The notes under the pieces are model-generated. The model did no database searches. It saw nothing but the letters and a program-made list of their open reading frames with translations, and was not told the DNA's origin. A DNA stretch of 64,000 nt, taken from NCBI RefSeq assembly GCF_007997075.1, contig NZ_VORS01000008.1, positions 62,001 to 126,000 of the forward strand. Direction: 5' to 3'. How positions within the stretch are numbered: position 1 is the first letter of the stretch; the number at the start of each line of letters is the position of its first letter. Of the stretch, positions 17,669 to 25,839 are shown piece after piece. The position numbers and the translations under genes were made by a program. The stretch comes from Polaribacter sp. IC073. GTDB lineage: Bacteria > Bacteroidota > Bacteroidia > Flavobacteriales > Flavobacteriaceae.

Positions 17669-18955
17669 CTAAGATTTCATTAAAAAATCCTTTAAATCTT
17701 GATAATTAGCAGCTTTTATAGCCACTTTTTTATTGTTGATTACTTTCTTAATCTGCGCAGGAATTTCCACTTTAACAGGCAATGTTTCTTCTACAACATC
17801 TAAAAACTTTACTGGATGTGCAGTTTCTAGAAAAACGCCAAATTCGTTTTCTTTTAACCCATGTTTTTTCAAACCTAAATAACCAACAGCACCATGAGGA
17901 TCTGCAACATACCCAGAATTTTTATAGATTTCTTTCATCGTTGCACGCGTTTCATCATCTGTAAAACTGTACGAAGAAAAAGCACTTTTAAGAGTTTCTA
18001 AGTCATTGTTAAATAATTCTTGTATTCTAATGAAATTACTCGGATTTCCAACATCCATTGCGTTAGAAATGGTTGCTTTAGATGGTTTGGGTTTGTAAAC
18101 TCCGTCTACTAAATAATTAGGAACCGTATCGTTTACATTGGTAGCAGCTACAAAATGTTTAATTGGTAAACCTAATTTTTGTGCCATAATTCCGGCACAG
18201 ATATTTCCAAAGTTTCCACTAGGAACAGAAAATATTAACTCTTTATTTTTTTTGTGTAATTCTTTATAAGCAAAGAAAAAGTAAAACATTTGTGGTAACC
18301 AACGCGCAACGTTAATTGAATTTGCTGAGGTTAATGTTTTTGTAATTTCCTCATCTAAAAAAGCAGTTTTCACCATTTCTTGGCAATCATCAAAAACACC
18401 ATCGATTTCTAAAGCCGTTATATTCTGACCTAATGTTGTTAATTGTTTTTCTTGCACATCGCTTACTTTTCCCGAAGGATACAAAATAACCACATTTACA
18501 CCTTTTGCACCTAAAAACCCGTTGGCAACAGCACCTCCAGTATCTCCAGAAGTTGCCACTAAAACCGTTATTTCTTCTTTGCTTCCTTGGTTGAAATACT
18601 CTAAACATTGTGCCATGAATTTTGCGCCAACATCTTTAAAAGCCATTGTGGGCCCATGAAATAATTCTAAAGAAGCAATATTATCATCGACTTTTACCAA
18701 AGGAAAATCAAAAGAAACAGTTTCTGCAATAATTTCTTTTAGTTTTTCAGTCGGAATTTCGTCACCTACAAACTGTTTAATTACTTCGTAAGCAATTTCA
18801 TGGTTTGTATAGTCAGAAATATTTTCAATGAAATCTTTTGAAAGTTTCGTAATATTATCAGGGAAATAAATTCCTCTATCTTTTGCAAGACCTTGTACAA
18901 CTGCGTTTTTAAAAGTTGATACTGGCGATTTATGGTGTAAACTGTAGTAGTTCAT
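17669..18955 (-). CDS. thrC: Threonine synthase
   Basis: PLP enzyme turning O-phospho-L-homoserine into L-threonine, last step of the pathway. The 428 residues from MNYYSLHHKSP match the family. The lysine that binds PLP is in FHGPTMAFKDVGAKF, and VATSGDTGGAVANGF and SVPSGNFGN are typical phosphate-binding loops. The frame stays open for 23 more codons upstream to 19024, but those bases belong to a dispersed palindromic repeat, and MNYYSLHHKSPVSTF is the natural N-terminus, so the ATG at 18955 is preferred. It is the last gene of thrA-thrB-thrC, 88 bases after thrB. Confidence 0.96.
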   Translation of the reverse strand: MNYYSLHHKSPVSTFKNAVVQGLAKDRGIYFPDNITKLSKDFIENISDYTNHEIAYEVIKQFVGDEIPTEKLKEIIAETVSFDFPLVKVDDNIASLELFHGPTMAFKDVGAKFMAQCLEYFNQGSKEEITVLVATSGDTGGAVANGFLGAKGVNVVILYPSGKVSDVQEKQLTTLGQNITALEIDGVFDDCQEMVKTAFLDEEITKTLTSANSINVARWLPQMFYFFFAYKELHKKNKELIFSVPSGNFGNICAGIMAQKLGLPIKHFVAATNVNDTVPNYLVDGVYKPKPSKATISNAMDVGNPSNFIRIQELFNNDLETLKSAFSSYSFTDDETRATMKEIYKNSGYVADPHGAVGYLGLKKHGLKENEFGVFLETAHPVKFLDVVEETLPVKVEIPAQIKKVINNKKVAIKAANYQDLKDFLMKS

Positions 18956-18968
18956 TTTGTGATTATTA

Positions 18969-19041
18969 GTCATTGTGAGAGAAACGAAGCAATCTGTTTG
19001 TTTGAAAGAGATTACTTCAGTCATTCTTCTTTCGTAATGAC
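18969..19041. repeat. REP-like imperfect palindrome between thrC and thrB
   Basis: A 73-base imperfect palindrome. It begins GTCATTGTGAG and ends CGTAATGAC, with inner arms GAAGCAATCT and AGATTACTTC. The 14-mer AACGAAGCAATCTG occurs here and, on the opposite strand, near 63,720-63,733. This looks like one copy of a short dispersed intergenic element of flavobacterial genomes. Confidence 0.75.
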
Positions 19042-19043
19042 GG

Positions 19044-19967
19044 TTAATTTATAGTCTTTATTCCTTCGTGATTCACTTTTGAAATAAACATTTCAAAGTC
19101 AATTCCAGTCTTTTTATAAGTTTCTTCGATACTTTTGTAAACCTCTTTTGCAATTTTATCACCTTTACAAAGTGCGAAAATTGTAGGTCCAGATCCACTA
19201 ATTCCAGCTCCCAAAGCACCTGCTTTTGTTGCGCTATTTTTAACATCATCAAAAAACGGAATTAAACCTTTACGAGCAGGTTCTACAATAATGTCTACCA
19301 AAGAATTACTGATTAAATTGTAATTGTTGGTATATAGACCGCTAATTAATCCACCAACATTTGCCCATTGTGTAACGGCATCTTTTAATGCAATTTCTGT
19401 TGGTAAAACATCTCTAGCATCTTTTGTCTTTATTGCTATTTGCGGATGAATGGCAACAACTCTCAATTCATTAGGAACCGGCAATTTTATGATTTCTAAA
19501 GGACTGTAGCTTCTTACCAAAACAAAACCGCCATAAATTGCAGCAGCAACATTGTCTGCAATCGGGGTTCCACAAGCAACTTCTTCGCCAAACATGGCAA
19601 ATTTTGTCAATTCTAAATCAGTATAAATATTTCCTAATAACTTGTTTGCGCCAAAAGCAGCACCAGCAGCACTAGCCGCAGAACTTCCTAATCCGCTTCC
19701 TGGAGAAAAACCTTTGTGAATTGTTAATTCTATTCCGAAATCTGCATTTGCTTCATTTAGTATTTTTTTAACAACGGCACTTGCAGCATTTTCATCAACG
19801 TTATAGGTCAAGTTTGCCCCTGTAATATTGGTGATTTTAACACCTTTTTCTGTTGTTTTTGTAAAGGTCATTTCATCTCCAATTGCATCCACAGCAAAGC
19901 CTAGAGAATCAAAACCACAAGAAACATTAGCAACAGTAGCAGGAGCAAATATTTTTAAATAATCCAT
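19044..19967 (-). CDS. thrB: Homoserine kinase
   Basis: GHMP-family kinase that phosphorylates homoserine, 307 residues from MDYLKIFAPATVANVSCGFD. The ATP-binding motif PGSGLGSSAASAAGAAFG is complete. FDSLGFAVDAIGDE and GISGSGPTIFAL are the usual first and third GHMP motifs. An in-frame extension upstream to 20030 would encode part of an intergenic CAGT repeat and is rejected. It lies between thrA and thrC on the - strand, with a 149-base spacer to thrA. Confidence 0.96.
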   Translation of the reverse strand: MDYLKIFAPATVANVSCGFDSLGFAVDAIGDEMTFTKTTEKGVKITNITGANLTYNVDENAASAVVKKILNEANADFGIELTIHKGFSPGSGLGSSAASAAGAAFGANKLLGNIYTDLELTKFAMFGEEVACGTPIADNVAAAIYGGFVLVRSYSPLEIIKLPVPNELRVVAIHPQIAIKTKDARDVLPTEIALKDAVTQWANVGGLISGLYTNNYNLISNSLVDIIVEPARKGLIPFFDDVKNSATKAGALGAGISGSGPTIFALCKGDKIAKEVYKSIEETYKKTGIDFEMFISKVNHEGIKTIN

Positions 19968-19980
19968 TTTTATTAGTTTG

Positions 19981-20111
19981 CAGTCTACCGTCTTCAGTTG
20001 GCGGTCAGTAAATAACTGAAAAGTGCCCATTGAATACTTGACTTTTTTATTTTTAGTAACAAATTTTAGCTAGTTTTTGATTGCTAACTGTGGACTGCCT
20101 ACTGCCCACTG
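19981..20111. repeat. Two oppositely oriented CAGTNNN heptad repeats in the thrA-thrB spacer
   Basis: On the + strand 19981-20009 reads as about four 7-base units starting CAGTCTA, with CAG/CGG/CCG at the 7-base positions. On the - strand 20111-20084 reads CAGTGGG, CAGTAGG, CAGTCCA, CAGTTAG. The two blocks are inverted relative to each other and could fold into an imperfect hairpin in the thr transcript. A similar block lies at 14,300-14,328. Confidence 0.7.
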
Positions 20112-20116
20112 AAACC

Positions 20117-22555
20117 TTATTTATTAGCGATTCTAATTACATCAGCAAAAATACCAGAAGCCGTAACATCTGCACCAGCACCAGCACCTTTTATAATTAA
20201 AGGATTTTCTGGATACCTGTCTGTAAAGAACAATACAATATTATCACTTCCTTCTAAATTATAAAAAGGATGATCTGACGGAATGTGTTGCAAGCCAACA
20301 TTTGCTTTTCCATCTACAAATTCAGCTACATATTTTAATCTGCAATTTTTGTCATTAGCTTCTTTAAAGATGTTTTGAAAATGAGCCTCGTTTTTAGTTA
20401 ATGATGCGTAAAAATCATCATTATTGGTTGTTTTTAAACTGTCTTCAGGTAAAAAAGCATTGTTTTTAATGTCTGCTAATTCTAATTGATACCCACTTTC
20501 TCTAGCTAAAATTAAAATTTTACGAGCAACATCAACACCGCTTAAATCAATTTTTGGATCTGGTTCTGTATACCCTTCTTTTTGAGCAGCAGCAACCACA
20601 TCATGAAAAGTTGAATCTGCATTAAAGTTATTAAAAACAAAGTTTAAGCTTCCAGATAAAACAGCCTGAATTTTATGAACGCTATCGCCAGAATTAATTA
20701 AATTTTTAAGAGTATCTATTATTGGTAAACCTGCGCCAACATTTGTTTCAAACAAGAAAGAAGCATTGTATTTTCTAGAAACTTGTTTTAAAGTTTTATA
20801 ATTATCAAAACTAGACGCACATGCAATTTTGTTACAAGTTACTACAGAAATGCTATCGCGTAAATACTTTTCATATACTTCAGAAACTTGCTTATTTGCA
20901 GTATTGTCTATAAAAACGCTATTTATAAGATTAGATTCTTTTACTTTTTTATGAAAACTGTCTAAAGTAGTTGGTTCTCCTTTTTCTAATGCATCTTTCC
21001 AATTTTTTAGGTCGATACCGTCATTATTGAAAGCCATCTTTCTAGAATTCGCAATTCCGATAACCTTTATACTTAGTTTTAAGTTCTCTTTTAAGAATTT
21101 ATTTTGTTGTTGTAATTGCGCTAAAAAGCGTTCACCAACATTACCAACACCTGTTACAAATAAGTTTAATTGTTTTGTTCTTTCTTCAAAGAATTGCTCA
21201 TGTAAGGTATTTAGAGCTTTTTTTGCATCGTGTTTGTTAATAACAGCAGAAATATTTTTTTCGGATGAACCTTGTGCAATTGCTCTCACATTCACATTAT
21301 TTCTTCCTAAGGCGCTAAACATTTGTCCGCTTAAACCTTGGTAATTTTTCATGCTCTCACCAACCACTGCAATAATTGCCAAATCACTTTCTACAATAAT
21401 TGGTTTTATTTTTTTTCTATCTATTTCTGCGGTAAAAGTTTCGTCTAAAAGTTCTTTTGCTTTTGCAGCATCATTTTCAAAAACACCTACACAAATTGAA
21501 TGTTCTGAAGAAGCTTGTGTAATAAAAACGACATTTATTTTTGCAACAGAAAGCGTTTCAAATAAACGTTTAGAAAAACCAGGGATTCCAACCATTCCTC
21601 CGCCTTCTAAAGTAATTAAGCTAACGTCTTCAATATGAGAAATTCCTTTAACATCATCGCTGTTGTTAGGGTTTTTACAAATTAAAGTTCCGGCACTTTC
21701 TGGGTCAAATGTATTTTTAATTCGAATAGGAATTTCTTTTCTTAAAGCAGGTTGAATTGTTGGTGGATATAAAACTTTTGCGCCAAAATGAGATAATTCC
21801 ATAGCTTCTTCATACGAAATTTCTGAAATAGGATATGCCTGTTTTACAACTCTTGGGTTCGCTGTAAACATTCCAGGTACGTCTGTCCAGATTTGTAATT
21901 CAGTTGCATTTAAAGCTGCGGCATAAATAGAAGCAGAAAAATCTGATCCTCCTCTACCTAGCGTAGTTACTTCACCATTAATATTAGAAGAAATAAAGCC
22001 ACCTAAAACAGTAACTAGGTGTTTGTTTTGGTCAAAAAATGAGGTAATATTTTTATTTGTAATTTTAAAATTCACTTGCGCGTTTAGGTAGTCATTATTC
22101 GCAATTATTAAGTCGCTACTATCTTTATGCGCAGCGTCAAATAATTCTTTTGCAGCGTTTGCAATGATAAAAGAAGAAAGTCTTTCGCCAAAGCTAGAAA
22201 CTTTTGCAAGTGTTTTGTTAGACAATTCTTGCAGTAAAAAAATACCTTCGTAAATAGCATTTACTCTGTCAAATAAATAGTTAATTTCTTCTGAAACTGC
22301 CGTTTTATCTTCAGAAATCAAAGCATCAATTATTTGATAATGCAATTCTTTAATGGTTTCTAAAATTTCTTTAGCAGCATTAATATCTTCCAAAGCAATA
22401 TTAGCAGCTGCCAATAATTTGTTTGTGGTTTTACCAAAAGCAGAAACTACCACTGCTATTTTTTGATTTTTAGATTCATTAGCAACAATGGCTAAGACCT
22501 TTTGTATGTTTTCTGAGTTTGCGACAGATGAGCCGCCAAATTTTAATACTTTCAT
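20117..22555 (-). CDS. thrA: Bifunctional aspartate kinase / homoserine dehydrogenase
   Basis: 812 residues, the usual length of the fused enzyme. The kinase runs from about 1 to 290, starting MKVLKFGGSSVANSE with TTLGRGGSDFSA in the active site; two ACT regulatory domains lie at about 300-450; the dehydrogenase runs from about 460, with the NAD(P) loop VTGVGNVGERF and a substrate segment GYTEPDPKIDLSG. It makes the first and third steps of threonine synthesis and is normally inhibited by threonine through the ACT domains. It heads the thrABC operon; a Thr/Ile-rich leader peptide lies about 100 bases upstream. Confidence 0.97.
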   Translation of the reverse strand: MKVLKFGGSSVANSENIQKVLAIVANESKNQKIAVVVSAFGKTTNKLLAAANIALEDINAAKEILETIKELHYQIIDALISEDKTAVSEEINYLFDRVNAIYEGIFLLQELSNKTLAKVSSFGERLSSFIIANAAKELFDAAHKDSSDLIIANNDYLNAQVNFKITNKNITSFFDQNKHLVTVLGGFISSNINGEVTTLGRGGSDFSASIYAAALNATELQIWTDVPGMFTANPRVVKQAYPISEISYEEAMELSHFGAKVLYPPTIQPALRKEIPIRIKNTFDPESAGTLICKNPNNSDDVKGISHIEDVSLITLEGGGMVGIPGFSKRLFETLSVAKINVVFITQASSEHSICVGVFENDAAKAKELLDETFTAEIDRKKIKPIIVESDLAIIAVVGESMKNYQGLSGQMFSALGRNNVNVRAIAQGSSEKNISAVINKHDAKKALNTLHEQFFEERTKQLNLFVTGVGNVGERFLAQLQQQNKFLKENLKLSIKVIGIANSRKMAFNNDGIDLKNWKDALEKGEPTTLDSFHKKVKESNLINSVFIDNTANKQVSEVYEKYLRDSISVVTCNKIACASSFDNYKTLKQVSRKYNASFLFETNVGAGLPIIDTLKNLINSGDSVHKIQAVLSGSLNFVFNNFNADSTFHDVVAAAQKEGYTEPDPKIDLSGVDVARKILILARESGYQLELADIKNNAFLPEDSLKTTNNDDFYASLTKNEAHFQNIFKEANDKNCRLKYVAEFVDGKANVGLQHIPSDHPFYNLEGSDNIVLFFTDRYPENPLIIKGAGAGADVTASGIFADVIRIANK

Positions 22556-22594
22556 TGGTAATGAATAGTTTGTGTAATTTAATTTTTATTGAAT

Positions 22595-22618
22595 TAATTT
22601 CGATGTTATTCGAAATTA
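22595..22618. promoter_or_regulatory. Palindrome in the thr leader transcript
   Basis: A perfect 9-bp stem, TAATTTCGA with TCGAAATTA, and a 6-base loop, lying between the Thr/Ile-rich leader peptide and thrA. No uridine run follows on the - strand, so it is not a standard terminator; it may be part of an attenuation structure or an operator. Confidence 0.45.
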
Positions 22619-22653
22619 TAGATGCCCTAGATTGATATGAATATATAAAACCC

Positions 22654-22698
22654 CTAAAGGGTAATAATTGTAGAAGAAATGCGCGTAATTGTATCCAT
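22654..22698 (-). CDS. thrL: Thr/Ile-rich leader peptide upstream of thrA
   Basis: A 14-codon ORF, MDTITRISSTIITL, ending in TAG. It has four threonines and four isoleucines among 14 residues, the same bias as the thr operon leader peptide of enterobacteria, whose regulatory amino acids are exactly threonine and isoleucine. It is located 99 bases before thrA on the same strand. The final Thr codon and stop overlap a small hairpin (ACCC-GGGT, 22,650-22,662) followed by U residues on the transcript. The composition and location support a sensing role; the terminator part of an attenuator is not clear, so regulation is inferred. Confidence 0.65.
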   Translation of the reverse strand: MDTITRISSTIITL

Positions 22699-22874
22699 AG
22701 AAATACCAACTATAGAAATAGTTTGAATGGTTTTTATATTTAAATTGGAAATACTCACGAAGTAAAAGTATTATTTATATTTAATTTACGCTCATTTAAT
22801 GTGAACTATTTTTATAAATAACAGCATTAATGTGATATTATTATAATTAACAAGTTAAATTTATGAATTTAAAA

Positions 22875-24434
22875 TTACTTAGTAAGCAGTTTTGCTTTTT
22901 CTTTAATAATTAAAGCAATAGGTTTGTTTTCTATTTTACTTTCTAACCAAGATAATATATCTAAATATAAAAAGGCTCTTTTTTCATACGGATGATTTTC
23001 GAACGTTTTTAATTTTGTATGAATTTTCTTGAATTCGTTTTTAATTTCATGTGGAAAAACATCACTTAAGTCTCTAATAGAAGTTAGAAAAACTTTCTGC
23101 ACTTCTTGTAGATTTTCCATTTTTAGTAAGAATTTATAGGTGTCTACAAATTGTCTTTCTAAATCATAATCTAAACCACATTCATAATGTGCAATCAAAT
23201 TTAAAATACGTGCAAAACATTGTAAATCTTCTGCGGAACTTAAATTTTTAGATTTGATAATTTTTTGCAGGTACGCAATACATTCTCTGTTTTTTCCCAT
23301 TCCGAAATACAAACAAGCAATCTTGTAGTATAATAAAACTACATAATGATTGTCTAGTCTATTTCTATATTTTTCAATTTTAGCATTAATTATAGCGACT
23401 AAATACTCTCCTTTTTCAAAAGTACCCTCTAAAAAGTGTAAGTGCAATTTATTAGAGTACAAATACAAGAAAATAAGAAGTTCTGTATTGGTATTTAAAG
23501 GAATTTCTTTGTTCTCGATTTCGGTCTCAAAACCTACTAATTCTTCTTTAAATGTTGACAATTTTTTTACTAAAAAAGAAGCTTCTAATAAGTAATTTTT
23601 AGATTTTAAATAGAAAACAGGGTGGGAATGAATTAACTTAGAATTGTCGAATAAATAAACACATTTTTTAGCATATTTATAGCTCAGTAAAAAATCTTGA
23701 ATTAAAAAACTATGCCATAAATGTGCTTTGTATAACCATAATTTCTCTCTAAAACCTAAAGTCTGATAATCGTATTTAGGCATTCTATCATTAAAATAAG
23801 TTTCTACAAATTGTACCTCTTTTTCGTTTTTCACATAACCGTTCTGTAATAAATGGCTATAGAGTTGTAAGGATAAATTAGAGAGTTTGCTGGCAATTAC
23901 GTTTTGCTGACTTAATTCTTTTGCTTGTATAGATAGTTGGTCTGCTCTATTACTTATACTTCTAGTAATGTATTGTGTTTCTATAACTTTTTCTAATTCT
24001 ACAATTTCATAAGCAACGTTTTTTTCTTCATGATCTAAAGCCATGTTTTTGGCTTTTTCTAAGAGTTTTAAACTTTGTTTATACAATCCTTTTTGATATA
24101 AAACGGTTGCAAAATCTAATTGTTCTCGAATCTGAATACGAACATTTTTATGCGCAGGGTTTAACCGTAAACTAATTAATATTTGTTTGTATAAATGTGC
24201 TTTTAAATTAGACAGTTGCTGTTTAGAAACAATTCCGCTTCCTATAATTACTTTTTCATCATAAATTTTAAGTTTTTCTAAAAACTTAAATAAAGAGAAG
24301 AATTTTGCATCAATATTGCCACCTAATCTTCCTACATAAAGATTAAATTGTCTCTTTTCTGACTTTGTTAAAGACTTAATAAGAACAAAAAGAGCATCAT
24401 TTTGTTGATTGGCGGATGTAATGATTTTACTCAT
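22875..24434 (-). CDS. TPR-like alpha-helical protein of unknown function
   Basis: 519 residues, predicted to be all-helical, with degenerate TPR-like pairs such as LYKQSLKLLEKAKNMAL and YKIACLYFGMGKNRECIAYL. There is no signal peptide or membrane segment, so it is cytoplasmic. Proteins of this size and composition are found widely in Flavobacteriaceae without an assigned function. It opens with SLTKSEKRQFNLYVGRLGG, which may be a conserved N-terminal element. It is transcribed divergently from leuA (132-base gap) and in the same direction as thrA, from which it is separated by the thr leader region; no functional link to either is visible. Confidence 0.7.
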   Translation of the reverse strand: MSKIITSANQQNDALFVLIKSLTKSEKRQFNLYVGRLGGNIDAKFFSLFKFLEKLKIYDEKVIIGSGIVSKQQLSNLKAHLYKQILISLRLNPAHKNVRIQIREQLDFATVLYQKGLYKQSLKLLEKAKNMALDHEEKNVAYEIVELEKVIETQYITRSISNRADQLSIQAKELSQQNVIASKLSNLSLQLYSHLLQNGYVKNEKEVQFVETYFNDRMPKYDYQTLGFREKLWLYKAHLWHSFLIQDFLLSYKYAKKCVYLFDNSKLIHSHPVFYLKSKNYLLEASFLVKKLSTFKEELVGFETEIENKEIPLNTNTELLIFLYLYSNKLHLHFLEGTFEKGEYLVAIINAKIEKYRNRLDNHYVVLLYYKIACLYFGMGKNRECIAYLQKIIKSKNLSSAEDLQCFARILNLIAHYECGLDYDLERQFVDTYKFLLKMENLQEVQKVFLTSIRDLSDVFPHEIKNEFKKIHTKLKTFENHPYEKRAFLYLDILSWLESKIENKPIALIIKEKAKLLTK

Positions 24435-24527
24435 AATATATTGATAATCAAATTATTAATTATTATTGATTTGCTTTAGAAATCGTGTGTAACTAAATGT
24501 TAACTAATGTATTGAAAAGGCAAGGTA

Positions 24528-24535
24528 TATATTTG
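24528..24535 (+). promoter_or_regulatory. Promoter -7 box for leuA
   Basis: TATATTTG fits the Bacteroidota -7 consensus TAnnTTTG and lies 31 bases upstream of the leuA start. A well-spaced -33 TTG is not obvious (the nearest TTG, at 24,512, is only 13 bases away). Confidence 0.45.
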
Positions 24536-24566
24536 ATTTATAATAAGTACAATCTTTATAGAAATT

Positions 24567-25742
24567 ATGCAAGACAATCAAGTACAAATTTTCGACACAA
24601 CACTAAGAGATGGAGAGCAAGTTCCTGGGTGTAAATTAGATACACATCAGAAATTGGTAATTGCTGAACGTTTAGATTTATTGGGAGTAAACGTTATTGA
24701 AGCCGGTTTTCCTGTTTCTAGTCCTGGAGATTTCAACTCGGTTTCGGAAATTGCAAAAATTATAAAAAATGCAACAGTTTGTGGTTTAACCAGAGCTGTA
24801 GAAAATGATATAAAAGTAGCTGCAGAAGCTTTAAAATATGCAAAGTATCCTAGAATTCATACAGGTATTGGTACGAGCGATTCTCATATAAAATTCAAAT
24901 TTAACTCCACAAGAGAAAAAGTAATAGAGCGTGCTGTAAAAGCAGTTGCTTATTCTAAATCTTTTGTAGAAGATGTAGAATTTTATGCAGAAGATGCGGG
25001 TAGAACAGACAATGAATATTTAGCGAGAGTTTGCGAAGAAGTTATTAAAGCTGGTGCAACTGTTTTAAATATTCCAGATACAACAGGGTATTGTTTGCCG
25101 GAAGAATATGGTGCTAAAATAAAATATTTGCGTGAAAATGTAAGAGGAATTGAGAATGTAATTCTTTCTTGTCATTGTCATAACGATTTAGGTATGGCAA
25201 CTGCAAATTCGATTGCAGGAGTTATAAATGGCGCACGACAAATTGAATGCACCATAAATGGTATCGGAGAACGAGCAGGAAATACAGCCTTAGAAGAGGT
25301 TGTAATGGTGTTAAAACAACATCCTTATTTGAATTTAGAAACTTCAATCAATACAAAATTATTGTATGACACAAGTATCTTAGTTCGTGAAAGTATGGGA
25401 ATGCCTGTGCAACCAAACAAAGCAATTGTTGGTGCAAATGCATTTGCACATAGTTCTGGTATTCATCAAGACGGAGTTATAAAAAACAGAGAGACCTACG
25501 AAATTATGGATCCTGAAGACGTTGGTGTTACTGAAAGTGCCATTGTTTTAACCGCTAGAAGTGGTAGAGCAGCATTGGCTTACAGAGCAAAAAAAATTGG
25601 TTACGAGCTAACCAAAGTACAGTTAGATATTGCTTATGATGCATTTTTGAGTACTGCAGACCAGCAAAAAGAAGTAAAAGATGAAGATATTCATTGCATA
25701 ATGACAGAAGTTAACAAAACATCAAAAATAGCAATCGCTTAA
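24567..25742 (+). CDS. leuA: 2-isopropylmalate synthase, short form without the regulatory domain
   Basis: Condenses acetyl-CoA with 2-ketoisovalerate in the first step of leucine synthesis. The catalytic barrel is complete: [15 protein letters not shown] near the start, metal-binding [23 protein letters not shown] and [11 protein letters not shown] in the first subdomain. It ends at residue 391, whereas the common form is about 510-520 residues because of a C-terminal LeuA-dimer domain that binds leucine. That domain is missing here, so this enzyme is probably not inhibited by leucine in the usual way. Citramalate or homocitrate synthase activity is a lesser possibility. leuB follows after 97 bases; leuC and leuD are not in the window. 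Confidence 0.9.
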   Translation: MQDNQVQIFDTTLRDGEQVPGCKLDTHQKLVIAERLDLLGVNVIEAGFPVSSPGDFNSVSEIAKIIKNATVCGLTRAVENDIKVAAEALKYAKYPRIHTGIGTSDSHIKFKFNSTREKVIERAVKAVAYSKSFVEDVEFYAEDAGRTDNEYLARVCEEVIKAGATVLNIPDTTGYCLPEEYGAKIKYLRENVRGIENVILSCHCHNDLGMATANSIAGVINGARQIECTINGIGERAGNTALEEVVMVLKQHPYLNLETSINTKLLYDTSILVRESMGMPVQPNKAIVGANAFAHSSGIHQDGVIKNRETYEIMDPEDVGVTESAIVLTARSGRAALAYRAKKIGYELTKVQLDIAYDAFLSTADQQKEVKDEDIHCIMTEVNKTSKIAIA

Positions 25743-25766
25743 AAAATATAACAATTTGTCTTCATT

Positions 25767-25812
25767 GGTAGCTATGTGTTTTTAAATGTAAAGATTTAGA
25801 ATTATAGCTACC
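25767..25812 (+). promoter_or_regulatory. 9-bp inverted repeat in the leuA-leuB spacer
   Basis: GGTAGCTAT at 25,767-25,775 pairs exactly with ATAGCTACC at 25,804-25,812 around a 28-base AT-rich loop. The right arm overlaps TACCTTTG (25,809-25,816), which fits the -7 consensus TAnnTTTG. This may be an operator over an internal promoter for leuB, or an mRNA hairpin that sets the leuA:leuB ratio. Confidence 0.4.
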
Positions 25813-25839
25813 TTTGTTAACTACAAAAAAGAAACTCGT

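Noticed and set aside
18956..19024. 23-codon N-terminal extension of threonine synthase
   Set aside because: The extension is formed from a dispersed palindromic repeat, and the sequence from MNYYSLHHKSP is a natural ThrC start.
19968..20030. 21-codon N-terminal extension of homoserine kinase
   Set aside because: It encodes part of the CAGT-heptad intergenic repeat; MDYLKIFAPATVANVSCG is the normal start of the enzyme.
22595..22618. Reading this palindrome as the thr operon terminator
   Set aside because: No U run follows on the - strand, and the stem is almost entirely A-T, so intrinsic termination is unlikely.
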